Source of the DNA: an uncultured Acidobacteriota bacterium
GTDB lineage: Bacteria; Acidobacteriota; Blastocatellia; Pyrinomonadales; Pyrinomonadaceae
Direction of reading: 5' to 3'
Assembly: GCA_946480545.1 (NCBI GenBank)
Contig: CAMLKY010000077.1
Span: forward strand, 1 to 7,786
Length of the DNA stretch: 7,786 bases
Position numbers and translations under genes: made by a program. Of the stretch, positions 1-6,509 are shown piece by piece. Positions within the stretch are counted from its first letter, which is position 1. Every line of letters begins with the position of its first letter. The notes below the pieces were generated by a model, which was not told the origin of the DNA, searched no databases, and worked only from the letters and a program-made list of their open reading frames with translations.

Positions 1-704
1 ACGTCGACTGTCTTCTCGATCTCGCGCTCTTCCAGATCAGGAGCTATCTTGACGAGCAGCGGTTTGCCACCCAGAGTTCTGTTTCTTTCCTGCAGCGCCT
101 TGAGAAGGCTCTCGAGACTCTCGTCCTTCTGCAGCTCGCGAAGATTTGGCGTATTCGGAGACGACACATTTACAGCGATGTAGTCAGCGACGTCGTAGAC
201 GAGATCGAATGCGCCCAGGTAGTTCTCCACCGCCGATTCGTTTGAAACGTCCTTGTTTCTGCCGATATTGACGCCAACAATGCAACGTCGCTTGATGTGC
301 TTCAGGCGCGCGGCGACGACAGCCGCTCCGTCATTGTTGAATCCCAGGCGGTTGATAAGTCCCTGGTCGGCAGGCAATCGGAAGAGCCTCGGCCTGGGAT
401 TTCCCTTCTGCGGTTCGAGCGTCACCGTACCCACTTCGACAGAACCGAAGCCGAGTGATGCAAGCTGATCTACCACGATCCCGTTCTTATCGAAACCGGC
501 GGCGACACCGATCACGCTTGGGAATCTCAAACCGAAACGCTCGACGGCCGTCGCACTGCCCGGTGCATACCGCTGCCGCGCCTTTTGCTGGGCAAAGTCG
601 GTCGCGAGCCCGATCCGTAGCGCGTTCAAACCAAGCTCGTGTGCCGTCTCGGCATCGAGTGCGAACATCGCCCGTCGGATCCAATCTTCGTAAATGCCAG
701 CCAT
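1..704 (-). CDS. pyrD: Dihydroorotate dehydrogenase (quinone), class 2, 3' end outside the window
   Basis: Membrane-associated flavoenzyme that oxidises dihydroorotate to orotate with quinone as acceptor, the fourth step of UMP synthesis. Only the first 234 codons are present; the frame is open to the left edge. The protein starts MAGIYEDWIRRAMFALDAET, an amphipathic N-terminal helix of the kind class 2 enzymes use to reach the membrane quinone. Family motifs follow in order: GVAAGFDKNG (FMN region), GFGSVEVGTVT, NPRPRLFRLP, INRLGFNN, VNIGRNKD and VNVSSPNTPNLRELQ. The serine pair in VSSPNTP matches the class 2 catalytic base; class 1 enzymes use cysteine there. The ATG at 704-702 is chosen because the N-terminal helix begins there; no strong Shine-Dalgarno lies upstream. 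It is transcribed divergently from pyrR with a 99-base gap. Identity is secure; only the C-terminal part is unseen. Confidence 0.96.
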   Translation of the reverse strand, partial: MAGIYEDWIRRAMFALDAETAHELGLNALRIGLATDFAQQKARQRYAPGSATAVERFGLRFPSVIGVAAGFDKNGIVVDQLASLGFGSVEVGTVTLEPQKGNPRPRLFRLPADQGLINRLGFNNDGAAVVAARLKHIKRRCIVGVNIGRNKDVSNESAVENYLGAFDLVYDVADYIAVNVSSPNTPNLRELQKDESLESLLKALQERNRTLGGKPLLVKIAPDLEEREIEKTVD

Positions 705-741
705 CGCTAAATCGTAGATGGTAAATGAACCTATTGAATAT

Positions 742-761
742 CCGAAGCCAACAGGCTTTGG
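742..761 (+). promoter_or_regulatory. Hairpin in the pyrD-pyrR divergent region (pyrR leader side)
   Basis: An inverted repeat, CCGAAGCC-AACA-GGCTTTGG, forms an 8-bp stem with a 4-base loop. The one imperfect pair (G744 with T759) is a G-U wobble if the plus strand is transcribed but a C-A mismatch on the minus strand, so it fits an RNA hairpin in the pyrR leader, ending 42 bases before the pyrR ATG. It has no T-tract, so it is not an intrinsic terminator, and it lacks the UCCNGNGAGG-like loop known for PyrR-binding RNA in Bacillus. Its role is unknown. No confident promoter hexamers were found in 705-803. Confidence 0.45.
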
Positions 762-803
762 TCTTTGAACTTCATGCCGTGCTTTGCTACGATTTGCACT
801 CGA

Positions 804-1367
804 ATGGCAGACGAATTCAACCTGGTCGAGAAATCCCGAATAATGGATAGTGCCCGCATGAAGCGGGCTTTGTCGCGTCTTGCGTCGGAGATCGTCGAAG
901 AAAACCAGGGAGCAAAGGACCTGTACATCGTCGGGATTCGGCGTCGTGGCGTTCCGCTCGCTGAGCGGATCGTCGAAAAGATCGAGTCCCTCGAAGGCCA
1001 GCGGCCGCAGTACGGCATCATTGACATCACACTCTACCGCGACGACCTGTCGACGGTCGGGGCAAACCCGATCGTAAATCGTACCGAGCTCGACGATGAC
1101 ATTGAGGGAAAGATCATCGTTCTGGTTGATGACGTTCTGTACACAGGCCGCACGATCCGCGCGGCGCTCGATCAGTTGATGGATTTCGGTCGGCCGCGCA
1201 AGGTCCAACTCGCCGTCCTCATTGACCGCGGCCGCGAACATCGCGAACTGCCGATCCAGGCGGACTTTGTCGGAAAGGTCGTACCGACCAAACACACCGA
1301 GATCATTAAGGTGATGCTGAAAGAATACGACGATGTCGAGGCGGTCGGCATTTACACAATGTCCTAG
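804..1367 (+). CDS. pyrR: Bifunctional pyr operon regulator / uracil phosphoribosyltransferase PyrR
   Basis: A type I phosphoribosyltransferase-fold protein of 187 residues, close to the roughly 180 of Bacillus PyrR. Family members convert uracil and PRPP to UMP and, in many bacteria, bind pyr mRNA leaders in response to UMP/UTP. Visible signatures: [10 protein letters not shown] (about residues 40-49), the PyrR-specific [11 protein letters not shown] (73-83), the PRPP-binding loop [12 protein letters not shown] (106-117), [15 protein letters not shown] and the [13 protein letters not shown] block before the C-terminus. The ATG at 804 is preferred because the protein then aligns with the family; the frame also extends to a TTG at 765, which adds 13 residues of no recognisable kind. 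No clear Shine-Dalgarno precedes 804. An intrinsic terminator follows the stop closely. Whether this copy regulates RNA cannot be told from sequence: no canonical PyrR-binding loop was spotted near pyrR, pyrB or pyrC. Confidence 0.96.
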   Translation: MADEFNLVEKSRIMDSARMKRALSRLASEIVEENQGAKDLYIVGIRRRGVPLAERIVEKIESLEGQRPQYGIIDITLYRDDLSTVGANPIVNRTELDDDIEGKIIVLVDDVLYTGRTIRAALDQLMDFGRPRKVQLAVLIDRGREHRELPIQADFVGKVVPTKHTEIIKVMLKEYDDVEAVGIYTMS

Positions 1368-1377
1368 AAGATTGCGG

Positions 1378-1403
1378 AGCAAGGTGAGAAGCCTTGCTTT
1401 TTT
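1378..1403 (+). terminator. Intrinsic terminator between pyrR and pyrB (possible attenuator)
   Basis: The stem AGCAAGG / CCTTGCT (1378-1384 with 1392-1398) encloses a 7-base loop TGAGAAG and runs into six T residues (1398-1403). This is a textbook Rho-independent terminator on the plus strand, starting 10 bases after the pyrR stop. A small competing hairpin, TTGC-GGA-GCAA (1372-1382), overlaps the 5' arm. In Bacillus, PyrR-controlled attenuators sit between the early pyr genes, so an attenuator reading is possible, but simple termination of pyrR mRNA fits equally well. Confidence 0.8.
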
Positions 1404-1419
1404 GTCCGAGCGGACCAGT

Positions 1420-1446
1420 TTAGTGTGCTTCGTGTATTTAGTTGGT
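1420..1446 (-). repeat. Degenerate 9-bp tandem repeat, minus orientation
   Basis: Read on the minus strand, this is three 9-base units, accaactaa-atacacgaa-gcacactaa, of the loose pattern cACxCGAAA. It lies between the pyrR terminator and pyrB and faces the plus-oriented block at 1466-1501. The segment 1428-1435 is exactly complementary to 1495-1502, so the two blocks could pair in the pyrB leader. Confidence 0.6.
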
Positions 1447-1465
1447 CTGGTCTTCAAAGCTGATA

Positions 1466-1501
1466 ACCACGAATCACACCAATCACACGAAACGACACGA
1501 A
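1466..1501 (+). repeat. Degenerate 9-bp tandem repeat, plus orientation
   Basis: Four 9-base units, accacgaat-cacaccaat-cacacgaaa-cgacacgaa, end 19 bases before the pyrB ATG. This is the most regular plus-strand example of a nonamer family also seen at 1420-1446, 2519-2545 and 3293-3319. It takes up most of the space where a pyrB leader and ribosome-binding site should be. Confidence 0.7.
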
Positions 1502-1520
1502 GAAAGCCACGCCCGATAGA

Positions 1521-2504
1521 ATGGAGAAGCCATACAAGCGTAGGGACCTGCTGGGGATTCGCGGCCTTTCTGCCGCGGAGATAACCGGCATCCTCGACAC
1601 GGCTGAGAATTTTCGCGAGATCAATGCTCGCGAAATAAAAAAGGTGCCGACGCTTCGCGGTAAGACGGTCATCAATCTCTTTTTCGAAAACTCCACTCGA
1701 ACCAGGACAAGCTTCGAGCTGGCAGCGAAACGTCTCTCGGCGGACGCGGTCAACATCAGCGTGTCTTCGTCCAGTCTCGCAAAGGGCGAAACGCTGCTCG
1801 ACACGGCCTTGAATCTCGACGCCATGCAGCCGGACTGCATCGTCGTGCGCCACGGAAGTGCGGGCGTGCCGCACCAACTTGCCAAAGTCAGCAAGGCGGC
1901 GATCGTGAACGCGGGTGACGGAGCGAATGAGCATCCGACGCAGGCGCTGCTCGATGCGATGACGATCCGCGAGCATAAGAAAAAGATCAAGGGACTGGAA
2001 GTGGCGATCGTGGGAGACATCCTCCACAGCCGTGTAGCCCGCTCGAATATCCATCTTCTAACCAAGCTAGGAGCAAAGGTCCGCGTAGTCGGACCAGGCA
2101 CCTTGGTTCCGAGTGACTTTGCGCACTTGGTGGACGACGGCACTTCGGACGATCCGAAATCCAAAATCCAAAATCCAAAATTGGAAGTTGTTCCGCGAGT
2201 TGAGGACGCCATCCGCGGAGCCGATGTCGTGATGATCCTCCGCATCCAACGCGAGCGGCAGGACTCGGCTTACTTCCCGACGCTTCGTGAGTATGCCATC
2301 CATTACGGCTTAACGAACGAACGTCTCGATCTGGCAAAGAAGGACGCAATAGTTCTACACCCGGGTCCGATGAACCGCGGTATCGAGATCTCCTCGGACG
2401 TGGCCGACAGCTCGCGCTCGCTCATACTCGATCAGGTGAAGTACGGAGTCGCCGTACGGATGGCGGTGCTTTATCTTGCGACTGGTGGGAGCATGGGCGG
2501 TTAG
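1521..2504 (+). CDS. pyrB: Aspartate carbamoyltransferase catalytic subunit
   Basis: Joins carbamoyl phosphate and L-aspartate to N-carbamoyl-L-aspartate, the committed pyrimidine step, in the cytoplasm. At 327 residues it is slightly longer than the usual 305-310. Motifs in order: [13 protein letters not shown] (residues 54-66, carbamoyl-phosphate loop), [12 protein letters not shown] (the mobile 80s loop), [27 protein letters not shown] (ornithine/aspartate carbamoyltransferase signature), [23 protein letters not shown] (240s-loop region) and [12 protein letters not shown]. The extra length is mainly an insert around residues 205-220 between the second-domain GPGTLVP strand and the [15 protein letters not shown] helix; part of it is encoded by a 7-bp tandem repeat. 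All catalytic motifs are intact, so the enzyme is expected to work. No strong Shine-Dalgarno precedes ATG 1521. No pyrI or inactive pyrC-like partner gene is present nearby. Confidence 0.97.
   Translation: MEKPYKRRDLLGIRGLSAAEITGILDTAENFREINAREIKKVPTLRGKTVINLFFENSTRTRTSFELAAKRLSADAVNISVSSSSLAKGETLLDTALNLDAMQPDCIVVRHGSAGVPHQLAKVSKAAIVNAGDGANEHPTQALLDAMTIREHKKKIKGLEVAIVGDILHSRVARSNIHLLTKLGAKVRVVGPGTLVPSDFAHLVDDGTSDDPKSKIQNPKLEVVPRVEDAIRGADVVMILRIQRERQDSAYFPTLREYAIHYGLTNERLDLAKKDAIVLHPGPMNRGIEISSDVADSSRSLILDQVKYGVAVRMAVLYLATGGSMGG
2152..2186 (+). repeat. 7-bp tandem repeat (ATCCAAA) inside pyrB
   Basis: Five consecutive heptamers: atccgaa, then three exact atccaaa units (2159-2179), then a degenerate attggaa. 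Read in the pyrB frame they give PKSKIQNPK (residues 212-220), a polar, repetitive insert in an otherwise conserved enzyme. The three exact units total 21 bases, so they keep the frame; gain or loss of one unit would not. The complementary strand reads FWILDFGF, which explains the long open frame opposite pyrB. Confidence 0.9.
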
Positions 2505-2518
2505 AGACCTCTTCCTCT

Positions 2519-2545
2519 TGGTGTGATTTTGTGTAACTTCATGGT
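2519..2545 (-). repeat. Degenerate 9-bp tandem repeat downstream of pyrB
   Basis: On the minus strand it reads accatgaag-ttacacaaa-atcacacca, matching the nonamer block at 1466-1501 in pattern and period but in the opposite orientation. It begins 14 bases after the pyrB stop. The two blocks therefore flank pyrB as a loose inverted pair. Confidence 0.5.
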
Positions 2546-2548
2546 TCC

Positions 2549-2579
2549 AGCTTCCGTATAGAGCATGAACACGGAAGTT
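2549..2579 (+). other. Inverted repeat between pyrB and the DinB-like gene
   Basis: CTTCCGT (2551-2557) and ACGGAAG (2571-2577) are perfectly complementary around a 13-base spacer; A2549-T2579 and G2550-T2578 can extend the stem. AACTTC at 2535-2540 could pair with GAAGTT (2574-2579) instead. No T-tract follows, so it is not a standard intrinsic terminator. It may be a weak pyrB terminator, an operator or an mRNA hairpin upstream of the DinB-like gene. Confidence 0.35.
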
Positions 2580-2624
2580 ATACAAAAGACATAAACAAGG
2601 GGCCGATACACTGTTGGATTAACT

Positions 2625-2629
2625 GGAGG
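2625..2629 (+). promoter_or_regulatory. Ribosome-binding site of the DinB-like gene
   Basis: GGAGG lies four bases before ATG 2634. It fixes the start, and it contrasts with the pyr genes in this window, which lack a clear Shine-Dalgarno. Confidence 0.75.
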
Positions 2630-2633
2630 CAGT

Positions 2634-3272
2634 ATGAAAAACATTCAATTCTCATCTCTCGCATCAGCGCTAGTTCTTCTTTTGCTCGTGACCGCCGGTG
2701 CCGCAGCACAAGCTCCGGCACCGAGGACCTTTACCGAAAAAGATCGCGAGTTCGCGCTCAAGTATGCGAATGAGACGCGTGAAGAGTTCGTGAAGCAACT
2801 CACCGGACTGTCCGACGCTCAGTTGAACTTTCGCGCTGCGGAAGGACGCTGGACGATCGGCGAGATAGCTGAGCACATCATCGTGGTGGAAAACGCGCTT
2901 CGGGGAATGATCATCGATGCCGGAATGAAAACGCCTGTGCCTGCTGCGAAGGATGAATACCCGCGGGTCAACGATCAGGTGATAGTTCTTGCCATCACCA
3001 ACCGGGGCCAGAAATTTACCGCTCCCGAACAGGTGCGTCCCAACGGCCGGTGGAAGACCGTTCCGGATCTGCTTGCGAATTTCGAATCGACGCGAAAGGC
3101 GACCGTCGACTTCATGAAAAATGTCAAAGATGACATGCGCGGTCGCTTCGTGAACATACCGATGGGTAAGACGGATGTCTTCCAAGGCTATCTCTTCATA
3201 ATCGGTCACAGCGACCGGCACCTCGCGCAGCTAAGAGAAGTAAAGGCCGATCCCAATTATCCCGCCAAGTAA
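2634..3272 (+). CDS. Secreted DinB-like domain protein
   Basis: A 212-residue protein with a signal peptide: basic start MKN, hydrophobic segment about residues 9-24, and likely cleavage at AAA|Q (25/26). The mature part looks like a DinB/YfiT-type four-helix bundle (DinB_2-like). The evidence is LTGLSDAQLNFRAAEGRWTI (56-75), a common N-terminal block of this family, followed by GEIAEHIIVVEN with His81, and the C-terminal GHSDRHLAQLREV with His192 and His196. These three histidines match the family's usual metal-binding triad. Family members are often metal-dependent transferases or of unknown role; no substrate can be assigned here. The signal peptide places it in the periplasm or outside, which is atypical for classic cytoplasmic DinB proteins. 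It is co-oriented with pyrB, 129 bases downstream, and converges on the receptor gene with a 62-base gap. A functional link to pyrimidines is not apparent. Confidence 0.85.
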   Translation: MKNIQFSSLASALVLLLLVTAGAAAQAPAPRTFTEKDREFALKYANETREEFVKQLTGLSDAQLNFRAAEGRWTIGEIAEHIIVVENALRGMIIDAGMKTPVPAAKDEYPRVNDQVIVLAITNRGQKFTAPEQVRPNGRWKTVPDLLANFESTRKATVDFMKNVKDDMRGRFVNIPMGKTDVFQGYLFIIGHSDRHLAQLREVKADPNYPAK

Positions 3273-3292
3273 ATTCGGATACTTCGGTTTTT

Positions 3293-3319
3293 TTTCCGTG
3301 CTTTCCGTGCTTTCAGCGG
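3293..3319 (-). repeat. 9-bp tandem repeat in the convergent gap
   Basis: Two exact copies of tttccgtgc (3293-3301, 3302-3310) and a degenerate third, tttcagcgg. Read on the minus strand they are ccgctgaaa-gcacggaaa-gcacggaaa, the same nonamer style as the blocks beside pyrB. An 8-base T run (3288-3295) overlaps its left end but has no convincing stem before it, so no terminator is called for either convergent gene. The block sits 15 bases beyond the stop of the receptor gene, whose C-terminus seems to be missing. Confidence 0.75.
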
Positions 3320-3334
3320 TCATTCAGAACAAGC

Positions 3335-6300
3335 TTAACCACTGATGTCACCCGCCGGAGTTCCCTCGATCGGTAGCACCAGATCATTCACGTTCACAAG
3401 GTTCGCGATGTTGAAGAGGTTGAAGACCTCACCGATCAACTGCAGACGATACTTCTCGCTGAACGCAATGGTCTTCGTCACTCGAAGGTCCTGCGAGATC
3501 AATGAGTCACCGCCGATCTGGGTGTCTGTCGGCAGCGGAGCTATCCGAAAGATCTCCTGATCGTACAGATCACATCTGAGCGTCGCGTCAAACGAACATG
3601 CCGTCGTGTTCGGGAGGCTGGCGATGTTGTTGTTGAAGTTCTCGATCAGACTATTCAACTCGGCCACCGACCTGATCGAACGCCCGATAGCTCCCGGACC
3701 AGTGCCCGGCAGATATGTGGCGAACGTTCCGGTACCGCTCAGATCGATGTTGTTCGGCAGGAACACGCTCTGCGGCACGCCGCTGAACATGGTTGAGATC
3801 AGCGAGAACGTCCAGTTCCCAAGAATATTCCGTTTCCAGAATGACGGATCGCTCTTGTAGAACGGGAGATCGTAGATCCCGCTGAACACGAACCTATGCT
3901 TACGGTCGAGACCCGTCGGACCGAAGTCGGCACGCAGGTTATTCAGATCCGTCGGAGCACCGCCGAGTCCCAACGCGTCCGCGTTGAAGCCTTTGAAGCT
4001 CGACAGCGAATAACTCGCGGTGAACTGAAATCCGTTCTGAAATCGCCTGTCGACGCGGGCCAGCAAACCCGAGTAGGTTGAGAACGCGGATGAGTCGGCA
4101 TACGGAACCGGGAACGGAAAAGCGTCGCCAAGCCTCGGCCCCGCGATCGAATCCGCCTGGTTGACGTCGAACACCTGAACCTCATTTCGCCCCTTGCGAT
4201 AGTTGTAATCGACTTGGGCGATCATGTTCCATGGAAGCTCGCGTTGCACTCCGATCGAGTACTGCAGCGAATACGGAACCTGGAAGCGGCTCGAGAAGAT
4301 CGGGCCCGAGACCGAGTTCGTACATTCGAGAGCCGTTGGAAGATCGCACGCCGTAAGCCGTGATTCGAGATCCGCTCGCAACGACGGTGCAAGCGCCAGC
4401 GCCTGAGCAAGTGTCATATCTCCCGGATCGAACCGGCCGTTGCTGTCGGCGTTGAAGGGCAACAGCAGCGGACTGACGATCTGCGTTCCGACGAGGAATT
4501 GCTCGGCACCGACGGGTCCCAGATCAGCCCGTTCGAACAGCCGTAGATTGTCGATGACGTTGTCGTAGTAAATTCCAAACCCGCCACGGATCACCGTCTT
4601 GCTGTCACCCCACGGATCCCATGCAAAGCCTACACGCGGCGCGAAGTTGTTCTTATCGCGTGCCGGCGCTGCGGTTCCCTCTTCGAGCAATGGAGCGATC
4701 ACCGCGGGACGCGTCAGATCGTGATTCCACAGATTGGTGTCGTACCGGTAAGCGAGGCCGTAATTCAAAGTAAACGTCGGCGTCACCTTCCACGAGTCGC
4801 CCGCATAGAACTGAAACCGGTGATTGATGGTGTTGCCTTCGTCGTTGAACGGCAGCGTCGGATCGCCGATTCCCATCGAGATGTCCTGCACGTATGCGTT
4901 CAGGAAATCGGTCTCGCTGTTAAATGGAACAGGATCGCCATTCTCGTCGATCGCGAACAGGCGGATGCGAACCGGGTTCGCGAATGTGAACAGTCCGCCG
5001 ATCGACGTCCATTCATAGTTGCCGCCGAAGTTCCAGGTGTGACGTCCCGAAACCCACGTCAGGTCGTCGCGAAGTTGAAATCGCTTCTGGGGCGTGATCT
5101 GCGGCGTCAGAGCATTTGTTCCCGACCGCCAATCCTGCTCGGGATTGATCCGGATCTCGGGTACTCCCTGCGTCACCGCGTCGATAGCGTTCTTGAAGTT
5201 GCTGAAGTTCGCAACAAAGTTGTTGCTGATGTTCGATCCGAACAGATACGTCAGTCCGCCGACGAAATTGTGCGCGCGGTTCGTGACGATCTGATCGTTC
5301 GAAGTAAAGATGTTGTTAACGCTCTCCCGAGGCAGAATGCCCGAGCCGAGCGGAAATGGTCCGATCGCTTCGTTGTCGTTGAACGAGTAGCGGAAGAATG
5401 AAGACGCCCTATCGTTCACGACCCAGTCGATCTTGGTTGTGAAAAGCGTCTCGTCAAACGGATTCGCTGTGAACCCGGCAAAGCTCGGAGCACGAAGCGG
5501 ATTGTAGATAGACGAGCCGTCCTGGTTGTTCCGCTCGTAGCTTCCGAAAAAGAATACGCGGTCCTTTATGATCGGGCCGCCGATCGTCCCACCGAACTGC
5601 TGACGGTCGAACGGGACGCGCGTCGCTCGCGCGTCAACCGGGATCCCATTGAACTCATCGAGCCTGTTCAGCGCCGGAAAGGCAGCGAACTTGTCGTCAC
5701 GGGCGTATAGGAACGCGTTGCCGTCGAGCTTGTTGCTTCCCGAGCGCGATACCACGTTCACGGTCCCGCTCGCCGACGCTCCGGTCGACAGGGCAAAATT
5801 CGAAAGCCCGACCTGAAATTCCTGGATTATCTCCTGCGAGAAATTCTGCACAGTCGTGCCGACCACGTTATCGACTACCGATCCGCCGTCGACGCTTATC
5901 TGTGTCGAGCGTCCTGCCTGGCCCCCGATCGAGATGCCCGTGAAGTTCGCCTTTGTCGGATCGAATGATCCGCCATCGACTCGTTCTGTTCCGGGCTGAA
6001 GCTGTGCAAGATCGAGAAAGTTTCGACCGTTCAGCGGAAGGTTCTCGATCTGGCGTGTTCCGACGACGCCCGATACGGCATTGTCGGAACGCTCGATCTG
6101 TGCCTCCGAATCAGGAGTGACGGTCACTGTCTCTCCCGGCACGCCGATCTCGAGACCGATATCTGCGACGGCGATCTGGCCGACCTGAACCTGAACGCTT
6201 TCGAGAACCGACTGTTTGAAGTTTGTAGCGGACGCCTTTACCTCGTAAGTGCCGGGCTGAAGCTGGAGCAAACGATATTGACCGTCTTCGTTTGTCACGG

Positions 6301-6472
6301 CATTGCGTGTCGCGTTGGTTGCGAGGTTGCGTACCGCGATAGTGGCATTTGGAACTACGGCGCCTTGCGGGTCCTTCACGGTTCCCTCGATCGAACCGAA
6401 CGGTTCCTGTGCCACGACGTTTAAGAGTGGAAGAAATAAAAGTGCAAAAAACAACGTGCGTAGTTTTCTCAT
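3335..6472 (-). CDS. TonB-dependent receptor-like (Oar-type) outer-membrane protein with carboxypeptidase-regulatory-like domain; C-terminus apparently truncated
   Basis: A 1,045-residue outer-membrane protein. The start at 6472 is chosen because an AAGGAG site lies six bases upstream and a good signal peptide begins there (MRKLRTLFFALLFLPLL, cleavage near VVA|Q at 21/22); a GTG at 6523 would only add 17 poor residues. Residues about 26-108 form an Ig-like carboxypeptidase-regulatory domain (GSIEGTVKDPQGAVVPNATI, then NEDGQYRLLQLQPGTYEV). A plug-like segment carries NLPLNGRNFLDLAQLQPG (144-161), typical of acidobacterial receptors of this kind, and GTVNVVSRSGSNKLDGNAF. The rest, from about residue 270, is a beta-barrel with alternating aromatic strands (FFFGSYERN, FQFYAGDSWKVTP, FAPRVGFAWDP, YSLQYSIGVQREL, RLQLIGEVFNLFN). 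Members are thought to move large substrates across the outer membrane; the substrate is unknown. It ends at GTPAGDISG, without the usual final aromatic strand. It lies opposite to its neighbours and is probably its own transcription unit. Confidence 0.9.
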   Translation of the reverse strand: MRKLRTLFFALLFLPLLNVVAQEPFGSIEGTVKDPQGAVVPNATIAVRNLATNATRNAVTNEDGQYRLLQLQPGTYEVKASATNFKQSVLESVQVQVGQIAVADIGLEIGVPGETVTVTPDSEAQIERSDNAVSGVVGTRQIENLPLNGRNFLDLAQLQPGTERVDGGSFDPTKANFTGISIGGQAGRSTQISVDGGSVVDNVVGTTVQNFSQEIIQEFQVGLSNFALSTGASASGTVNVVSRSGSNKLDGNAFLYARDDKFAAFPALNRLDEFNGIPVDARATRVPFDRQQFGGTIGGPIIKDRVFFFGSYERNNQDGSSIYNPLRAPSFAGFTANPFDETLFTTKIDWVVNDRASSFFRYSFNDNEAIGPFPLGSGILPRESVNNIFTSNDQIVTNRAHNFVGGLTYLFGSNISNNFVANFSNFKNAIDAVTQGVPEIRINPEQDWRSGTNALTPQITPQKRFQLRDDLTWVSGRHTWNFGGNYEWTSIGGLFTFANPVRIRLFAIDENGDPVPFNSETDFLNAYVQDISMGIGDPTLPFNDEGNTINHRFQFYAGDSWKVTPTFTLNYGLAYRYDTNLWNHDLTRPAVIAPLLEEGTAAPARDKNNFAPRVGFAWDPWGDSKTVIRGGFGIYYDNVIDNLRLFERADLGPVGAEQFLVGTQIVSPLLLPFNADSNGRFDPGDMTLAQALALAPSLRADLESRLTACDLPTALECTNSVSGPIFSSRFQVPYSLQYSIGVQRELPWNMIAQVDYNYRKGRNEVQVFDVNQADSIAGPRLGDAFPFPVPYADSSAFSTYSGLLARVDRRFQNGFQFTASYSLSSFKGFNADALGLGGAPTDLNNLRADFGPTGLDRKHRFVFSGIYDLPFYKSDPSFWKRNILGNWTFSLISTMFSGVPQSVFLPNNIDLSGTGTFATYLPGTGPGAIGRSIRSVAELNSLIENFNNNIASLPNTTACSFDATLRCDLYDQEIFRIAPLPTDTQIGGDSLISQDLRVTKTIAFSEKYRLQLIGEVFNLFNIANLVNVNDLVLPIEGTPAGDISG

Positions 6473-6478
6473 TTTCAA

Positions 6479-6484
6479 CTCCTT
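6479..6484 (-). promoter_or_regulatory. Ribosome-binding site of the receptor gene
   Basis: On the minus strand AAGGAG stands six bases before ATG 6472-6470, at good spacing. It settles the start codon against the longer GTG alternative. Confidence 0.85.
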
Positions 6485-6509
6485 ACGAACTACAAAGGAT
6501 TTGAAAGGT

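Noticed and set aside
765..803. Longer pyrR starting at TTG 765
   Set aside because: The extra 13 residues (starting [12 protein letters not shown]) do not resemble the family, and the ATG-initiated form matches the usual PyrR length.
1454..2245. 263-codon open frame on the minus strand opposite pyrB
   Set aside because: It is a shadow of pyrB. Its FWILDFG stretch is just the complement of the heptamer repeat, and it has no motif or ribosome-binding site, whereas pyrB has all its family motifs.
2670..3221. 183-codon minus-strand frame opposite the DinB-like gene
   Set aside because: Shadow frame; the plus strand has a GGAGG site, a signal peptide and conserved DinB-like motifs.
3281..3319. 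Terminator for the convergent genes at the T-run 3288-3295
   Set aside because: Eight T residues are present, but no stem of useful length precedes them on either strand; the run is next to the nonamer repeat.
1420..3319. CRISPR-like array from the repeated short units
   Set aside because: Units are 7-9 bases, contiguous and degenerate, with no spacers and no cas genes.
4721..5401. 226-codon plus-strand frame within the receptor gene
   Set aside because: Antisense shadow of the beta-barrel region, with an R/V-rich composition and no family features.
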